A stretch of 64,000 nt of DNA from Perca fluviatilis (GCF_010015445.1 NC_053119.1:3004288-3068287); one strand, 5' to 3'. Shown: positions 26,358-41,356, counted from the stretch's first letter. Numbers and translations: made by a program. Notes: generated by a model from the letters alone, not told the origin.

Positions 26358-29300
26358 TGTCACAGTAACTAGCAGGTTGAGTTCAGGTATGTTCTCACAA
26401 GTAGGTTGGGTACGAGCTAAAATAAATGTTACTGTGAAACATTAAATGTTACTATTGAGTATAATTTTCAATACTAAAATCAAGAGGAAATCAGGACTTG
26501 TCAGATCCTTGCGTGATTCACATAAATGTGACTGATGTGCAGACGTTAGCTGTAAGCTGTGTAACAGACGAACCATCTGTGTCTCTGTAAGTGTTTATGT
26601 TTTGTGCCAGTTGGTCAAGATTCAAAGATTTTTGCTGCTTTGTCCTTTTGTCATCATTTATTTATTTTTGAACATTTGCTTCAGGCAGAGATTGGTCTAA
26701 ACAAAGCTGGGCGGTGGCATCAAATTGCCTAAATGTTCAGGCTAACATTTTAGCAGTTTAAAACAGTCTAATCAAAGAATACATCAACAAGGTCAAGTCC
26801 GACTTGATGCCCAAATGGGATAACCCAACCTGGGCAGAGTAGGCAACAGCTAAGGGGCCTCCAATAAGAGCCCCCTCTCTTACAGGTGTCAATAGGGACC
26901 TGAGTACCTTGTAGACCCATATATAAGATTAATTTAGTTTCCAAATGTTCCTATGTTTATGTGTCTATGTTACTGATGGGAACCACACATTTTACATTAT
27001 ACTAATAAAGCAAGAAACAAGTTGCGAAGTAACCAGTCAGTTAGTGTCCACCAACAGTTCTTTTAAGGATCCCTACAGAGATAGACCTTCATAGATAGAT
27101 CTAAGGTGTTTCTCTCGCCTCGCCCTTTTTTTAACCTGGACCCTATGTTCCCATGTTTTTGTGTCTAAGTGACTGATGGAAGCAACAATCTTTGTAATTG
27201 GTCTAGTATTAAGCAAGACCGTAACGTGCACCTTCAATTTACATCCCAAAAAAAGTACCTGACTTGGCACTGATGGACTCATTATTATTATTCTAAGTGT
27301 CTGACAACATTATAGAAAGGATCCCTACAGTGATAGACATTTTTGTTAAACAGTAAGATCCTTTTAGTTTAACATAAAACAGCCCCAAAATCACCATCAC
27401 CAAACCCGTGTGTAGAGCCTGGGTTAGGTTGTCAGAGAGGTGACTGAACAAACTCTTCTGCGATTGGTTGGCAGCAAACATTTGTTCACAATTTATTTCA
27501 CATTTTATAGATAAATTAAGAGATTTAAAGGGTAACTCTTTTTGTTTTTCCACCTGCACCCTATTTTGCCATGTTTTTGTGTCTAAGTGACTGACTACAA
27601 TCTTGGAAATTGGTCCAGTATTGTCCATAATTGTCCAGCAAGAACACTGCAGTCGTCAGTTTGCATCCACTGAAAGTTTTGTTTTTGCCGCTGACAGACT
27701 CAGTTTATTATTTTAAGTGTCTGACAACATTATGGGAAGGATCCCTACAGAGATAGACCTTTTAGTTAAAGAGTAAGATCCTTTTAGTTTAACATGAAAC
27801 AGCTCCAAAATCGCCATCACGAAACTCAATTGTTGACCCTGGTGAGTTAATCGGTCTGTGTTTGTGCTGCACGATGTTTTAATTCCTTGTAGAGTATTGG
27901 AAGAGTTTTTCTCTCCTTTGTGAGCCTCATGGATGGATACGCTTCTTCAGTTATGCTCAAGTAGCTCCACTCGCCAGTACTTTGTTCTTTAGTTTCCCCC
28001 TTGAACGCCAAAGCAAACACGTTTCTCGTTTCCTGGTGACAGTGGTAAACAGCTGAACTTTGATGAGGAAAACATTACACAAACGTACCACAGATACACA
28101 CCAGAGAACAAGCGTCAAAGCAGACAACTGAACTCAGATCTGGAACCCAGTGTGAAGGAAGGAGGTACAAAAGTTCACAGTGACAACATGGACCTAATCT
28201 GTGTTTGGTTTTGCTTCATTATGAGATCATGTTGGACTTGATTCCACTCAGCCAGTCATTTTGTGACTAGTCTCGCATTGCCAGACCTTCCTCCACAGCG
28301 CTGCGGAGGAAGGTCTGGCTAGTCCACACAACGTTCCTGGATGGGAGAAAAACGTGCTCTGGTTTATTGGCATTTCTTTAAACCAATCACAATCATCGTG
28401 GGGGGGGCTAAACTCTGGATGGAGCCACGGTGCCTCTGCTAAATAGTCTCAGGAAGGAACTTGTTTTGGTGGAACATGTGGACGTTCAAAAGTAGTTTTA
28501 GTCGTGCAACAGAAAATTCAGATTGGACAGGTAGTCTAGCTAGCTGTCTGGATTTACCCTGCAGAGATCTGAGGAGCAGTTAACCATAGTCCTCACAAAT
28601 CCACCGGAGGTTAGAACGCCAACACAGAGACAGAGGAAGTTGGACAGACATCCGGCGGAATTTCCGGCGGCACCTAAACAATCCCGGAAGTGGAACGTTG
28701 TGGGAATAGACTACGTTGCAACCAACAGTTGCTCCTGAAAATAGCAGCTAATGTCGATGTGCCTTTGTGCACAGGACTGATCTATTAATCATTTTCAAAT
28801 CAAAATTGCAACTTGAAAGAATGCGATAAGCTAAACGTGAAGACCGCGATTAATCGAATGTGCAATATTTAGTTAAATGTTTGGTATAACATTTGGTTTA
28901 GCATTTTTTATTCCTCTTTTTATTATGATATTTACTGTTTTTTCACAAGATAAATGTTGGAATAATTACATACATATCACAAATTGTTTACAGAAATGTC
29001 CTATTTTCAGGGGATATTTAATTACTTTATTTAACATGATGGTAGAAGGTGCTATACGTAGATGCTGCTGTTGAACTGAGGCATATCAGACATTTCAGTT
29101 TACAGGAAGGTACTGATATGTTTTTATTGGAATTGTTTTTATTATTCCAACTTTAGCTTTTGTGATAAATTATTACTTATTAAAAGAAAAACATATCTAT
29201 GTTCTCGTCCTTGCATAAGAATAAGGAGCAGTTTTGATGGTGTCTCATGTTATAAAGTCCATGACATGTTTTATCTGTTACACAGTCAATATCACAATAT

Positions 29301-32300
29301 CTGGTGGAAAAATTGCAATTACATTCCCCCCCACACACCCCAAATTGTTTAGCCCTAGTGCAATGCACTGAAGGTCCATGCTCAGCAGCAGGTTGTGGTT
29401 GGTTGTGCAGGTAAATGTTGAAAGATTCTGGATGAATAAAGGGTTTGATTCTACAGATTAGAACAGCTGTCCGCTCTTCCAGCTGCGTGGACGTTTGACT
29501 CACCCAGATGTTTGGTGTTTTCAACCAAACATCTGGGTGTGGAAAGTCTTGTCGTGGTCTTTTCCTCGCAGCAGAGATTCCCCACAGTGCTTTGTGTCGT
29601 CGTGTCTCTGTGTAATTGGCTGCAGATGTGCGGGGCAGGCTGCATGGAAAGCTCGGTAACATGCTAACGACAGCCAGCCGCCGTTAAAAACGGTGACACT
29701 CCTCCCTCCATCCATCCGTCACTTCATACCTTCCGTTCTTCTTTCTTTTCTCCTCATCTTCCCCCCACCCGATCATCTGGACCGGATTAAACACACACAT
29801 GCATGCACACACGCCACATGGCTTTAAATGTACATGCTTCAGTGGACAGATAGAGGACAGGAACCATCGTCAACCAAATCCGAACCCTCTGTTTTAGTTT
29901 ATTTATTTGAGTGCAGACGTGGCGTTTCTAACATGAACTTAAGCAGCTTACCTCAGCTCTCTGTGCACCCATAAATCAAAATGAGAATCAGCTCTGCAGT
30001 CACATTCAGCAACTGCATCCAGCTGCTAATAAGGAGCAGGAAACTTTACTAATCAATAACAGAAGACAAACTTATTGCCCAGTTTAAAAAGTAATAAGGA
30101 ACACAAATGATTACATTACGTTTGACGTATATTTGGTTCTGTTTGTGGATTTTATTTGGATGTAAACAACTGAATTTACCCTGAAGTTTATCTGTTAACT
30201 CATCAGACAACACAGTGACTGCATGCAGATGGCCATGAGGTAGAAATGACAAAGGCCATAACCCTGATATTAGTTTTAGCAAAATGTTAGGATGCATTGC
30301 TGCACAGAGGACTGGGGATTTAGTCCGAGGGACATATGTTGATGGATAATCCCAGACTGTTTTGTGAACCATACCTACTACCTACTTGTGACATGTAGCC
30401 TGACAAGCCAGACCCACATCAAGATGTTGGGTCTGGGAACCCACCATTGGCAGGGCTCAAGCCGAGGGGCGGGATAAACGGTTGTCTTTCAAATTCCCTC
30501 TGCACGCAATAGGATAGCTCTACAACCAACCAGAGCAACGCTATATTATAGATTAAACTTTAAACTCTGAACACATCTTCCTTTTTTAAGAATGACTTCA
30601 GGTCCGTTCTTTGTTCTTTTATCAAAGAAAAGCTGAACTCCAAGTCTTACAGAGTTGCGGTCAAAGCCGATTCCAAAGACCGCTGTTCTCCAGCAGCAGC
30701 AGCCATCTTCTTTGTTTTCAAGTAGCAGGGAATTCACGCGGAACCATTGCAATTCTGCCGTCATTATGTTAAGTCTCGCCCACCGACTCTATACACGATG
30801 TGATTGGCCTGACCAGAATTTGGTTTTTCCAGCTCGCAAGACAACGGAGAGTTGCTAGACGACCCTGGCTGCAAATTACATTTGCAGCCGCTAGGGTGGT
30901 CTAGATTTCTAGGCTACCCAAGGACAACATGAGGCTTAAAAACAAGATTTATTAAAGACTGATGACTTTCTTATTCTTTTCTCTGTATCAGCTTCTGCTT
31001 CCTCTACAGAAGACAGAGCAATATGTGTCACTGCTGTTGCATCAGGGTGTCCGACCAGGGACTATACTTACGTCACCTCCTTTAAAAACGGTCAAATTCA
31101 GTCATAAAAATGAGAAGAATTGGAGGCAGAGACCAAATGATGTATATCAGAGTTACATGGTGCTTGGCTACGTAATCTTGAGTGCATTCACATCAACCAT
31201 AGTCAATGGAAACACTTAATAATCATTCATGTTTTATTTTGCCAACTGTTCATAAATTCCCTTCAAACTTCCAACAACAGTTGGAAACACAAGAACAGCT
31301 AAACTAATAAGCTAAAGGTGACGTGACTTTGTTTCATTTAACCTGAAAGAGCTGTAAAGTTTGTTCTCGTTGTGTTTACAGTCTCACTGTGCTGCAAAAG
31401 ACTGGATTGCTTTCAAGTTCAGTTCAGTCACTTTATTATCCCAGATGGGAAAACAATACAAAGACAAAGTAATAAAAATGTTTCCTGTACAGGCAATATA
31501 CAGAACACAATTTTCACACATTACTACAGGAGCAATCTCTAAATTAAATTGTGCAAATTAAGCCGCGTTATTGCACATGGGACAAAGGGTTTTTACTATT
31601 GCTCTTGCACCGGGGTACTCTGAATCCACGGCCTGAGGGGAGTATTATTGCTTTGCCTCCGTTAAACTTTCTTCCTCTCTCTCTTCCCCCCGTCCCTGCA
31701 GCGGTTTGGTACAGCCTGGTGTTGGATGAGAGGCGTTTCCCCCCCCGAGCTGTTCTGGACGAGTCGGACCGACAGCAGCCGCGGAGTTTGTTTCTGCCGG
31801 TCGGAGGTCAACGCTGCCAACGCCTCGGCTTCTCCATCCAGGTCAGAACACCCCCCACCCCCATCACAAAGAACGCGCACAAAACAAAAATCATTAAAGT
31901 GCTCATATTATGCTCATTTTCAGGTTCATAATTGTATTTAGAAGTTGTACCAGAATAGGTGGTTTAATTTTCAAAAAACACTATATATTTGTTATACTAC
32001 ACATTGCTGCAGCTCCTCTTTTCACCCTGTGTGTTGAGCTCTCTGTTTTAGCTACAGAGTGAGGCATCTTACTTTTGTTCCATCTTTGTTGGGAGTCGCA
32101 CATGCTCAGTACCTAGGTAAGGACTACTAGCCAGTCAGAAGCAGAGTATGAGGGCGAGCCCTGACAGTAACTAGGTAAGGACTACTAGCCAGTCAGAAGC
32201 AGAGTATGGGGGCGTGTCCTGACAGTAGCTAGGTAAGGACTACTAGCCAGTCAGAAGCAGAGTATGGGGGCGTGTCCTGACAGTACCTAGGTAAGGACTA

Positions 32301-35300
32301 CTAGCCAGTCAGAAGCAGAGTATGAGGGCGTGCCCCAAGTAACCAAAGGGTTAAGTGAGTCCCAATCAGTGTGACTCCCTGAACACACAACCAACCATCA
32401 CCGACACCATGGCGACCCTTTCTCTGAACAGGAGACGACTGATTACGGGCGTCCCATCGCAGTGTTTCTGGAGACGGGTTGAGGAGCCCAGATGAGGGGC
32501 CAGTGTTGGACCCCGACTGGCCCAGTGTCCTGAAGACCGAGGTGAGAGGTTGTCACCGTATTTACATCCAGCTGATGTCACATCTATCGCTCACAGTTGG
32601 GTTAGGGTTAAGCTCTATTAAGGAGTCAATAAATGAATAAATAAATAATAAATAGGGTCTAATGATTGTTAGGTTGCTTTCACACTATCCTGTACTCGGC
32701 GCAGCGCGGCGCAAAGCCCGACCCAAGTGTCTTTGCTAGTTTAAGACCGACGCAGTTGTCAGTTTCCCGTCCAATAGCAAATGCACCTGCGCCCATCTGT
32801 GGCCCATAGGCGTGCTGGTCTTACAGGGAGTTGTGTTCAGGTGCATTCTGGGCGTGCTGGTCTTACAGGGAGGTGTGTTCAGGTGCATTCTGGGCGTGCT
32901 GGTCTTACAGGGAGGTGTGTTCAGGTGCATTCTGGGCGTGCTGGTCTTACAGGGAGGTGTGTTCAGGTGCATTCTTGGCGTACTGGTCTTACAGGGAGGT
33001 GTGTTCAGGTGCATTCTGGGAGTATTGCTATCTTGAGGCAGCGTGAGGTGATCGCGCCATTGACCAACAAAAACCTGGTCTAAAGTCAATAACGCAGCAT
33101 TTCATTGTTATTTTAACAGAGCATTAGTAAAATGCTCCTAGGCTACGATCGAAGCCCACTATGCTTGTATGCTTGTTACACACACAGGGACGCAGCAGCA
33201 CGCGCGCACGCACACACACACATGCAGAAGATTACAAATAAAAACATTACGGTGCAAATCCTCCATCATAACAGCAATGCTCCAAGGTCCAAACGCGCCT
33301 GGCTTTTAAAGGGAATGGGAGATGATCTCTGATTGGTTGATTGCATGTTACGCCCAAAACACACCTCTGATTAATGAAGACACTAAGGACAACCCTTTAG
33401 AACCAGGCGCCCGGCGCACACAGACCCTTTTTTCCACCGTCAAACTAGCAAAAGTGGATTTGGACACGCCCTAAACACACCTGCGCCAGGCGCTTCACGC
33501 CGTAGTCCACATAAGCCCACCCACGACCTTTTCCTTAATTTAAGGGGCCGTGTTCATTTCACGGAATTCTGTGAGATCAGGTTAAGATTTTTCTAACTGC
33601 GTGAAGAACTAAGTCATATTTTAGGTTTTGCCTCATCAAAGAGAAATGAAATAATCTGTGTTTGTTGCCGTTTAGCTTCCCTTCTGGAACGGCTGTGAGC
33701 AGGAAGACGCCTGCGTCCCCGACCTCATCCTCCACAGCCACACTGACCTGCTGGATGTTGAGTGAGTGACGCCCGATCCTCACAAACACGTTTCATCATA
33801 ATGCATTAATGTGTCTTCTTGTCGACCATGCAACTTTGAATTTTTCTGGGTCAAAATTTGGGTCACTATGGCTTTGGTCGGGTTTTTTTGACACTTTTGT
33901 CGCTTTTCCTGATGTTTTTGTCACTTTTCTTTCGACATTTGTCACATTTCCCAGCATTTTTTAAGCTTTTACGATGTTTTTGTCACTTTTTTCGATGCCT
34001 TTGTTGAGTTCTTCTGCACTTCATTTGAAGTTTTTGTTTTTTTCCCACGTTTTTCAAGCTTTTTTCACGACATTTTTGTCACTTTTTTCAAATTTCAATT
34101 GCTATAAAATTGAATAAAACACCCAAATTCAATGAAAGAAGTGAACTGATCATTTATTTTACTTTAAGAGCGTTGTATGCAACCATCCACGTTACTTTTC
34201 TTAGACAATTATGCTGAAAGAAACCCAAATGTTTGATATAGAAACTTTCGGAAAATGGGTCGGATTTGACCGGAGGACAACAGAAGGGTTAAAGAGCCCA
34301 GGTGATAGTTTGTGTGTTTTCTCCTGCAGGCAGTTCTGCAGCTGGAGGGACGGAGCCGCCTGGTCGCTCTGCAGCCACCCGCGGCCGGCCAATGGCTCAC
34401 TGCGCGTGGTGGAGACCGGGCGGAGGAGGCTGGTGGTGTCTGCTCGCCTGGAGAATCAAGGAGAGAACGCCTACGGCGCCGCCATCCACATCTCCACCTC
34501 CTCCAACCTGCTCTTCTCCAGCCTCATAGTCAAGGTATTGAAACGTGCTGCAGTGCGTTGCGTTCTCAGCGAGTTCGTACAATATCCTATGTAATTACAG
34601 TGCCCGGGCTGCTCGGCTTCGTGACAGTCAAGTTTAGCAGGATCGTCAAATTAGTCGGCACCGAGTTTGGCAGAGAAGGCGTGTGTGCGTGTAGCGGTGT
34701 CTGGGGAGTGTGTGGTGAAGTTTCTTAGCGAAGAAATCAAGGTAATGCACAGCAGAGTTTGCAGTTTTGAGCACTGTATCGGGAAAAGTTGGAACCAGTT
34801 TTCAGTAGTTTTAGATGTAGAATGCAACAACGGACAGGAAACAAAACGACGGCGATCAGCCAGTTGATCACGTGAAAGCTCGGTTTAGCAGCCTTTATGG
34901 TTACATTTAGCCAAGAGAAGGTGACTGTAAGCTGAGTACAGAACAACGGGAGGGGTCAGTTGTGTCCACGGTCTTTACAGTTGAATTAAGCCGACAAAGG
35001 TGAGCATCACGAAGCGACAACGGTTAAGTTTAGACACCAAAACCACTAGTTAAGATTAGGAAAACGATTGTGGTTTGGGGTAAAACATTGATCAAAAAAT
35101 AATTTGCTTCTCCCCGTTCACTACCGTTCATATTTATTTCCGAATTAACGTCCATCGGACGAGGAGAGACTTCGCCTCTCTATACGCACAATGTTGTTGG
35201 AAAAATGGTTCATGACTCATCAGGCTCCTCCCCTTCACCCACAGGACCAATCGGATATTCAGATTGAGTGCTACACCGAGGACAGACTGGCCAATCAGAG

Positions 35301-37982
35301 GAGCTGTAACATCAGTGCCCCCTTCATGAAGTCCCTGTCTCAGGTAGGTGCTGCTGCGCCTGAACGCCACGACAGATTATACTCCGCTGATCTAACCAAT
35401 GATAATACAGCACCAGGGCGAGTGTAAGCTTCAGCAAGATTCCTGATTGGCCCATCTGAGCTTTCATTTTCTCAAAGGCAGAGCAGGATACCCAGGGCTC
35501 GGTTTAAACCTATCACCATTTCTAGCCACTGGGGGACCATAGGCAGGCTGGGGGAACTCATATTAATGTTAAAAAAAAACTCATAAAGTGACATTTTCAT
35601 GCCATTGGACCTTTAAAAATGTTGATTTTGATGCGATCATAGTAGTGCTCCTAGCACTCCCATTCAAAAGGCCATTTGACCGAAAAACGAGAATACGGTC
35701 AATCTTAAAAGTGGCGTTTCCGTCCTAATTATGCTTTTAAACGAAAGTTTGACTCAGGTCCATTCCGATCACAAGATCTTTTGTAAAAAAACAAGTGTCA
35801 AATTTGATCCAAACCAAACCGAAGCCCTAATCTTGTTAAAAGCACCACTTCTGTGAATGTGTAAACTGGCGACATGTATCAAACTAACATCTAATGTATC
35901 AACAATCCACGCAACTAACTTTATTCACTCATAACCAAACGTAGTAGTAGATAACTTTATTGTCTCCGTGAGGCAGTTGGGTTTGCGGCACAGTCGCAAG
36001 GCACTTCATGACTGGACATCCGACATATGACACAAACATACATCAGACGTACAAAAGAGAATCTGGATCTGTTCTTGGTCAGGGGGGGACTACTAGATGG
36101 CAGTAGTTTAAAATGAGATGCCAGGGGGTGTGTGTGTAGTCACAAACGTTTGAGGCCAAGGACATCAAAATGAAGTTTTTGAACCTCATTATTAAATACA
36201 GAATGATGGAAAAACTCCCCGTTCCACTTCGCTGGCTACGGGCCTGGGTTCAGAGAGAGAGGATTATTAGGATAATTTCATCAAACATAGTACGTCAGAC
36301 TTGCCAGGTAATTTGCTATGTTTGCGACCGCAGACAGACAGTAAAACAGGTGTTATTCAGACTAATGATAGTGATTAAACGGAGCTTGAATATGTTTCAC
36401 ACTGACAGCCGTGGACTGAAATCCTTCATTAGCCTAACGACCGTCCTGTAAACATGATGGCGGCCCTGCCCTGCGCTGTAAGGCCCGCCGAGGGCCGGCT
36501 GCACAGATGCCTGTGTGAATAAAGTCTAGTTTATTGGTGCAGATTATTGTGGGCTTCCTGTTAACGAGGCTGCGGCTGCCGGATACGTTGAGACGCAGCC
36601 AGAGGGATCAGCTTCAGTCTGACATGATCAGAGACACTAAAGGCTTCACATGTTGGGACCTGAAAACATTCAGAATATTTAAACTGATGAGACCTGATGG
36701 TAAACCAGATTTGAAAGTTTTTAGATATTTCTAACTGCCCTCTTTAAAAGTACAGATATGTACAGTAACTGAATGCAGTTATTTAAAGATGACATGTCAT
36801 GAAACCTCACTTTTTCAGGGCTTGTATACATTTTGGTATCTTGGGTATCTACCGACAGTCCCAATTGGGTCAGCCCAATGGTCCCACAGCCCTATGTTCC
36901 CACAGCCCTATGGTCCCACAGCCCAATGGTCCCACAGCCCTATGTTCCCACAGCCCAATGGTCCCACAGCCATATGTTCCCACAGCCCACTGGTCCCACA
37001 GCCCACTGGTCCCACAGCTCTATGTTCCCACAGCCCACTGGTCCCACAGCCCTATGTTCCCACAGCTCTATGTTCCCACAGCCCTATGTTCCCACAGCCC
37101 AATGGTCCCACAGCCATATGTTCCCACAGCCCACTGGTCCCACAGCCCACTGGTCCCACAGCTCTATGTTCCCACAGCCCAATGGTCCCAAAGCCCTATG
37201 TTCCCACAGCCCTATGGTCCCACAGACCTATGTTCCCACACTTCTAGGACAATTTTAAAATTAGGTATTGTGTTCCTACATTTCCCTTAAATTTAAGCCC
37301 TATCCTCCCACAAAAAAATTTAGGGTTAGGGTTAGTGGGATAAAATCTGATGCACATTTATGAAAAAGGAAATTTGGGAACATAGCCTAATTTTGGAAAA
37401 AAATCGTAGAAATGTGGGAACATAGGCACGCTCCCGACCAAGCGGCAACTTTTGGGTCTGAAAAGTCTAGTCTATATCCACGACGTTCCACTTCCGGGAT
37501 TGCTCCGGTGCTGCAGGAAAATCCGCCGGATGCGTGTATTGTTGACAATTTTCCGTCCCCTTCCTCTGTCTCTGCGTTGGCGTTCTAATCTCCGGTGGAT
37601 TTGTGAGGACTATGGTTAACTGCTCCTCAGATCTCTGCAGGGTAAATCCAGACAGCTAGCTAGACTATCTGTCCAATCTGAGTTTTCTGTTGCAAGACTA
37701 TTTAGCAGCAGCTCTGTGTGGAGTATCCAGACTAGAGTGCTGATCGGCCTGCAGTTTTCTGTCCGAGCCCGGCCCACCTCCGACAGGCATTAAGATATTT
37801 CTGTCTGAGCCCGACACAGTTAAAATCTCATTTTGTCTCATACTAATGACACATGTACATTTGTTTGTGTGGAAAGCTTTTATTAGGCAAGTGTAGGAAG
37901 GCATTCAGAAATGTCAACAGATATAAGCGCATCAGCGCACACGGGGCAACAAGCGCACGTTAACACAGGCTTGTGTGAGTGT

Positions 37983-38077
<95 letters not shown>

Positions 38078-39297
38078 ACAAAAGCGAACCTTTGCATGAA
38101 GTGAAACAGGCCCATTGGCCACCTACATAATAAGCTGTTTTAAATTCTTTTTTCTATGAGAAAATGAGCCTACTTCTCTCTTGATTTATTACCTCAGTAA
38201 ACATTTTCATAATAGGTTTATGGTCTCAATCACTAGTTTCAAGTCTTCTTCAACACATCAATGATGCTCCCATTTATTTTAAAACAGACAATAAAGCATG
38301 GGATGCTTTAGGACCTGTCAATCAGGACAGAGGCTTAGCAATGCTAACCATGCTAACACTGTGGACATTAAAATAGACCTCAACTAGTTTCTGGATGTTG
38401 TCTGTGTTTTCATCTTAAACTTTGACCCTCTCACTGTGTGTTTTCACTTCAGCAAAGTTAACTGGGATACTTTGGTCACCTGAAAATGTCTTGTTCAGCG
38501 TTCTGTAGCACTTAGTCAACCAAAGCTAGCTTGCTAGCAATAGCGTTAGCTGGTAACTTAAGGGAAAGATTGCCGATTTTCAACCCGCTCTGTGTTCTGC
38601 CACCCAGAGGCCAATGTACACCTGATCCGTCTCCTTTAATTAGAGAACATCAGAGAGAAAAATATCAGTTTCAATCCCAGAGTTTTATTTTGAAAAGCCA
38701 CTTGCTCTCTTCCTGTCCAGGTGTCTTTCCGCCTCGAGTTTGAGTTCAGCCGCTCCGTCTTTTTGGATCATGTCCAGGTCACCATGGCGGCCAGCAGGTG
38801 AGACAGCTGATTTCACTCTTAGTTTTGTTACGAGCAGTTTGAAAGGAGAAAGTGAGTCTTTTTGCAAGTTCTCATTAAAAGCCAACTTTCACTTTGTGTT
38901 GTTGATGAATTGACGTTTCCAACTTTTAAAAGACAGTTTGGATGTATGAGAAGGTTGTAAGGGAGTGAGGGGAGATTTGTAATCACGCCACATTTGGCTT
39001 ATTCTTCCTCACCTTACCTCCTGCTTTGCTCCTGTCATAACTACTACGGCCACTAGAGGGCGCCGTCACTAGAAAGGGACAGTCTCCTTTAAAATGTGTT
39101 TGGGGGTTTAATAATCAGGTTAGGGTTCCTCACAAGTATAGAAGTACAAATGTGTGTTTCTGTGTGTACATGTGTTTTCACAGCTCCCACAAGGTAAAGC
39201 ATTTATTTTAGGGTCCAGACTTGATTTCTATTAATGTGAGGACTAAGAGTCCCGGGAGATAAAATTTTCCTCACAAGTCTGTCTGTCTGTCTCTGTC

Positions 39298-39348
<51 letters not shown>

Positions 39349-41356
39349 GCCTGTCTCTCTGTCTCTGTGTCTATATATCTGTCTGTCTGTCTGTCTTTTT
39401 GTCTGCCTGTCTCTCTGTCTGTCTTTCTCTCTGTCTATATATCTGTCTGTCTGTCTGTTATTCAGTGAGGGAGAGGATGGTTACCCCGACGACAACATCA
39501 ATGACATCTTACTCCCTCTGAAGTACCAAACGGACCTCCTCTTCACCAGGTGACTGACAGTTACATCACATAAAATTATAATATGATGCACCAGGTGAAC
39601 AGATTCTGTCCATACATCCTAGTCAGGACACATTAGGAAATAAATGAAAATCTAATTACAACAATGATTTATCACCAGGGCTCAGGTTGTTTTGGGTGAA
39701 GTCTGAGAGACAAACTCTTCTTCTCTCCTCCTCTCAGAGACCCGAACACTCCTCGTTTTGAGATCAGAGCAGACTCTTCCTCCTCCTCCTCCTCTTCCTC
39801 TTCGTCCTGGGACCAACCAGACAGCAGCTCTACCTCCTTCAACCTCACTTACTACGTGAGTTCAACAATCCCAATCACTGAACTGTCCAGGGCAGTTAGA
39901 GGAAGGCACCTTTCTACACTGTAGACCAGTGTTTCTCAAATGGGGGTACTTGTCCCCCTAGGGGTACTTTGGAGGACTGCAGGGGGTACGTGTCCCCCTA
40001 GGGCAGGGGTGTCAGAGGGCCACACTGGAAAATGAGAATCACATCGAGGGCCAGACATGTAGAGATTATTGACATAATAATATATATAAATATTTTGACT
40101 GTATTATTGCCTCATATACTGTAGTCTTCTCACTTACATTTTGGGCCTTATAAAAAAAGAAGTTCCTCAGCCAGAAAAAAAGCGACAAAACTAGGTGGGC
40201 ATAAATTTATTGTGAACCTAAATTGAAATGCGGGCCGGATCAAAACCTGCGAGGGGCCGGATTTGGCCCTCGGGCCTTGAGTTTGACACATGTGCCCTAG
40301 GGGTACTCTGAAGGACTGCAGGGGGTACGTGTCCTGCTAGGGGTACTCTGAAGGACTGCAGGGGGTACGTGTCGCCCTAGGGGTACTCTGAAGGACTGCA
40401 GGGGGTACGTGTCCCCCTTGTGGTACTCTGGAGGACTGCAGGGGGTATGTGACATTTTTTGCAAAATGTTTTTCAGTTACAAGGCTGTAGTTACTTCTAC
40501 TGTCTTTTTTTCGTCAAAATTGTCGCTTATTTGAATTTTTTGTCCCTTTTGTCGCACTGGTGTTGCCTGTTTTTTTTTTAGACGTTTTTCTTACTATTTT
40601 CGACCTATTCTCACCTTATTTGCTTCTTTCTACCGTCTTTTTCCAAGTTTTTGCCTCCTTTTCTCATCAGAGCCGTGCGCTTACATCATTAAAATAGGAC
40701 CCCTAGTGTGTTTGTGTCGCGTTAGTTCACTATGACGACCACGCATGAGGGGTACTAAATCTGCAATGGAAGAAGGAGGACGGGGCACCGCGGTCCAGTA
40801 GAGCAGAGCTGGTACTAGCAGTGGGTAAGCGCCATTTTTGACTTTGCATGCAGATCCAGAACCTGGGCCTGTTCTCGGTGCAGGACGTCCTGTTCAGGGC
40901 TGACATCTGGGCCGTGACCGGGCGGGGGAACCAGCTGCTGAACATCACAGACTACAGCATCGAGCAGGTACAAGAGGGGAAACCTTTAAATGCATTTTCA
41001 TAAATTCATGCAGGTAAAGTTGTCTTGATGCAAAAACAGCAAAAAGCATAAAAAGAATACAACATAACGCAAGAGAAAATAATTTATTTCACTTCAATTA
41101 CAACAGAAAACACCATTTTAACCATGTTTCAAAGGGCAGAAGAATGACATGATTTACACAGACAATATAAAGATTACTTTATTTATTTATTTCGTTGCAG
41201 GTGGCTGGGTCTCACTGCTCGCTGCCTCGGCCCAGAACAACCAATCAGGTGACAGCTGAGGACCTGTCTCACCTGTCGCAGCTGGTAAGAACAGATCTTT
41301 CATCCAGGAAGGCCGAGAGACATCCAGACATCAGACTTAAAGACAGCTGTGTTCTT

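Noticed and set aside
29180..29662. Minus-strand open frame of 160 codons with a cysteine-rich C-terminal part
   Set aside because: No recognisable family, lies within an itga11 intron beside decayed transposon sequence, and contains the chance hairpin at 29501. No support as a gene.
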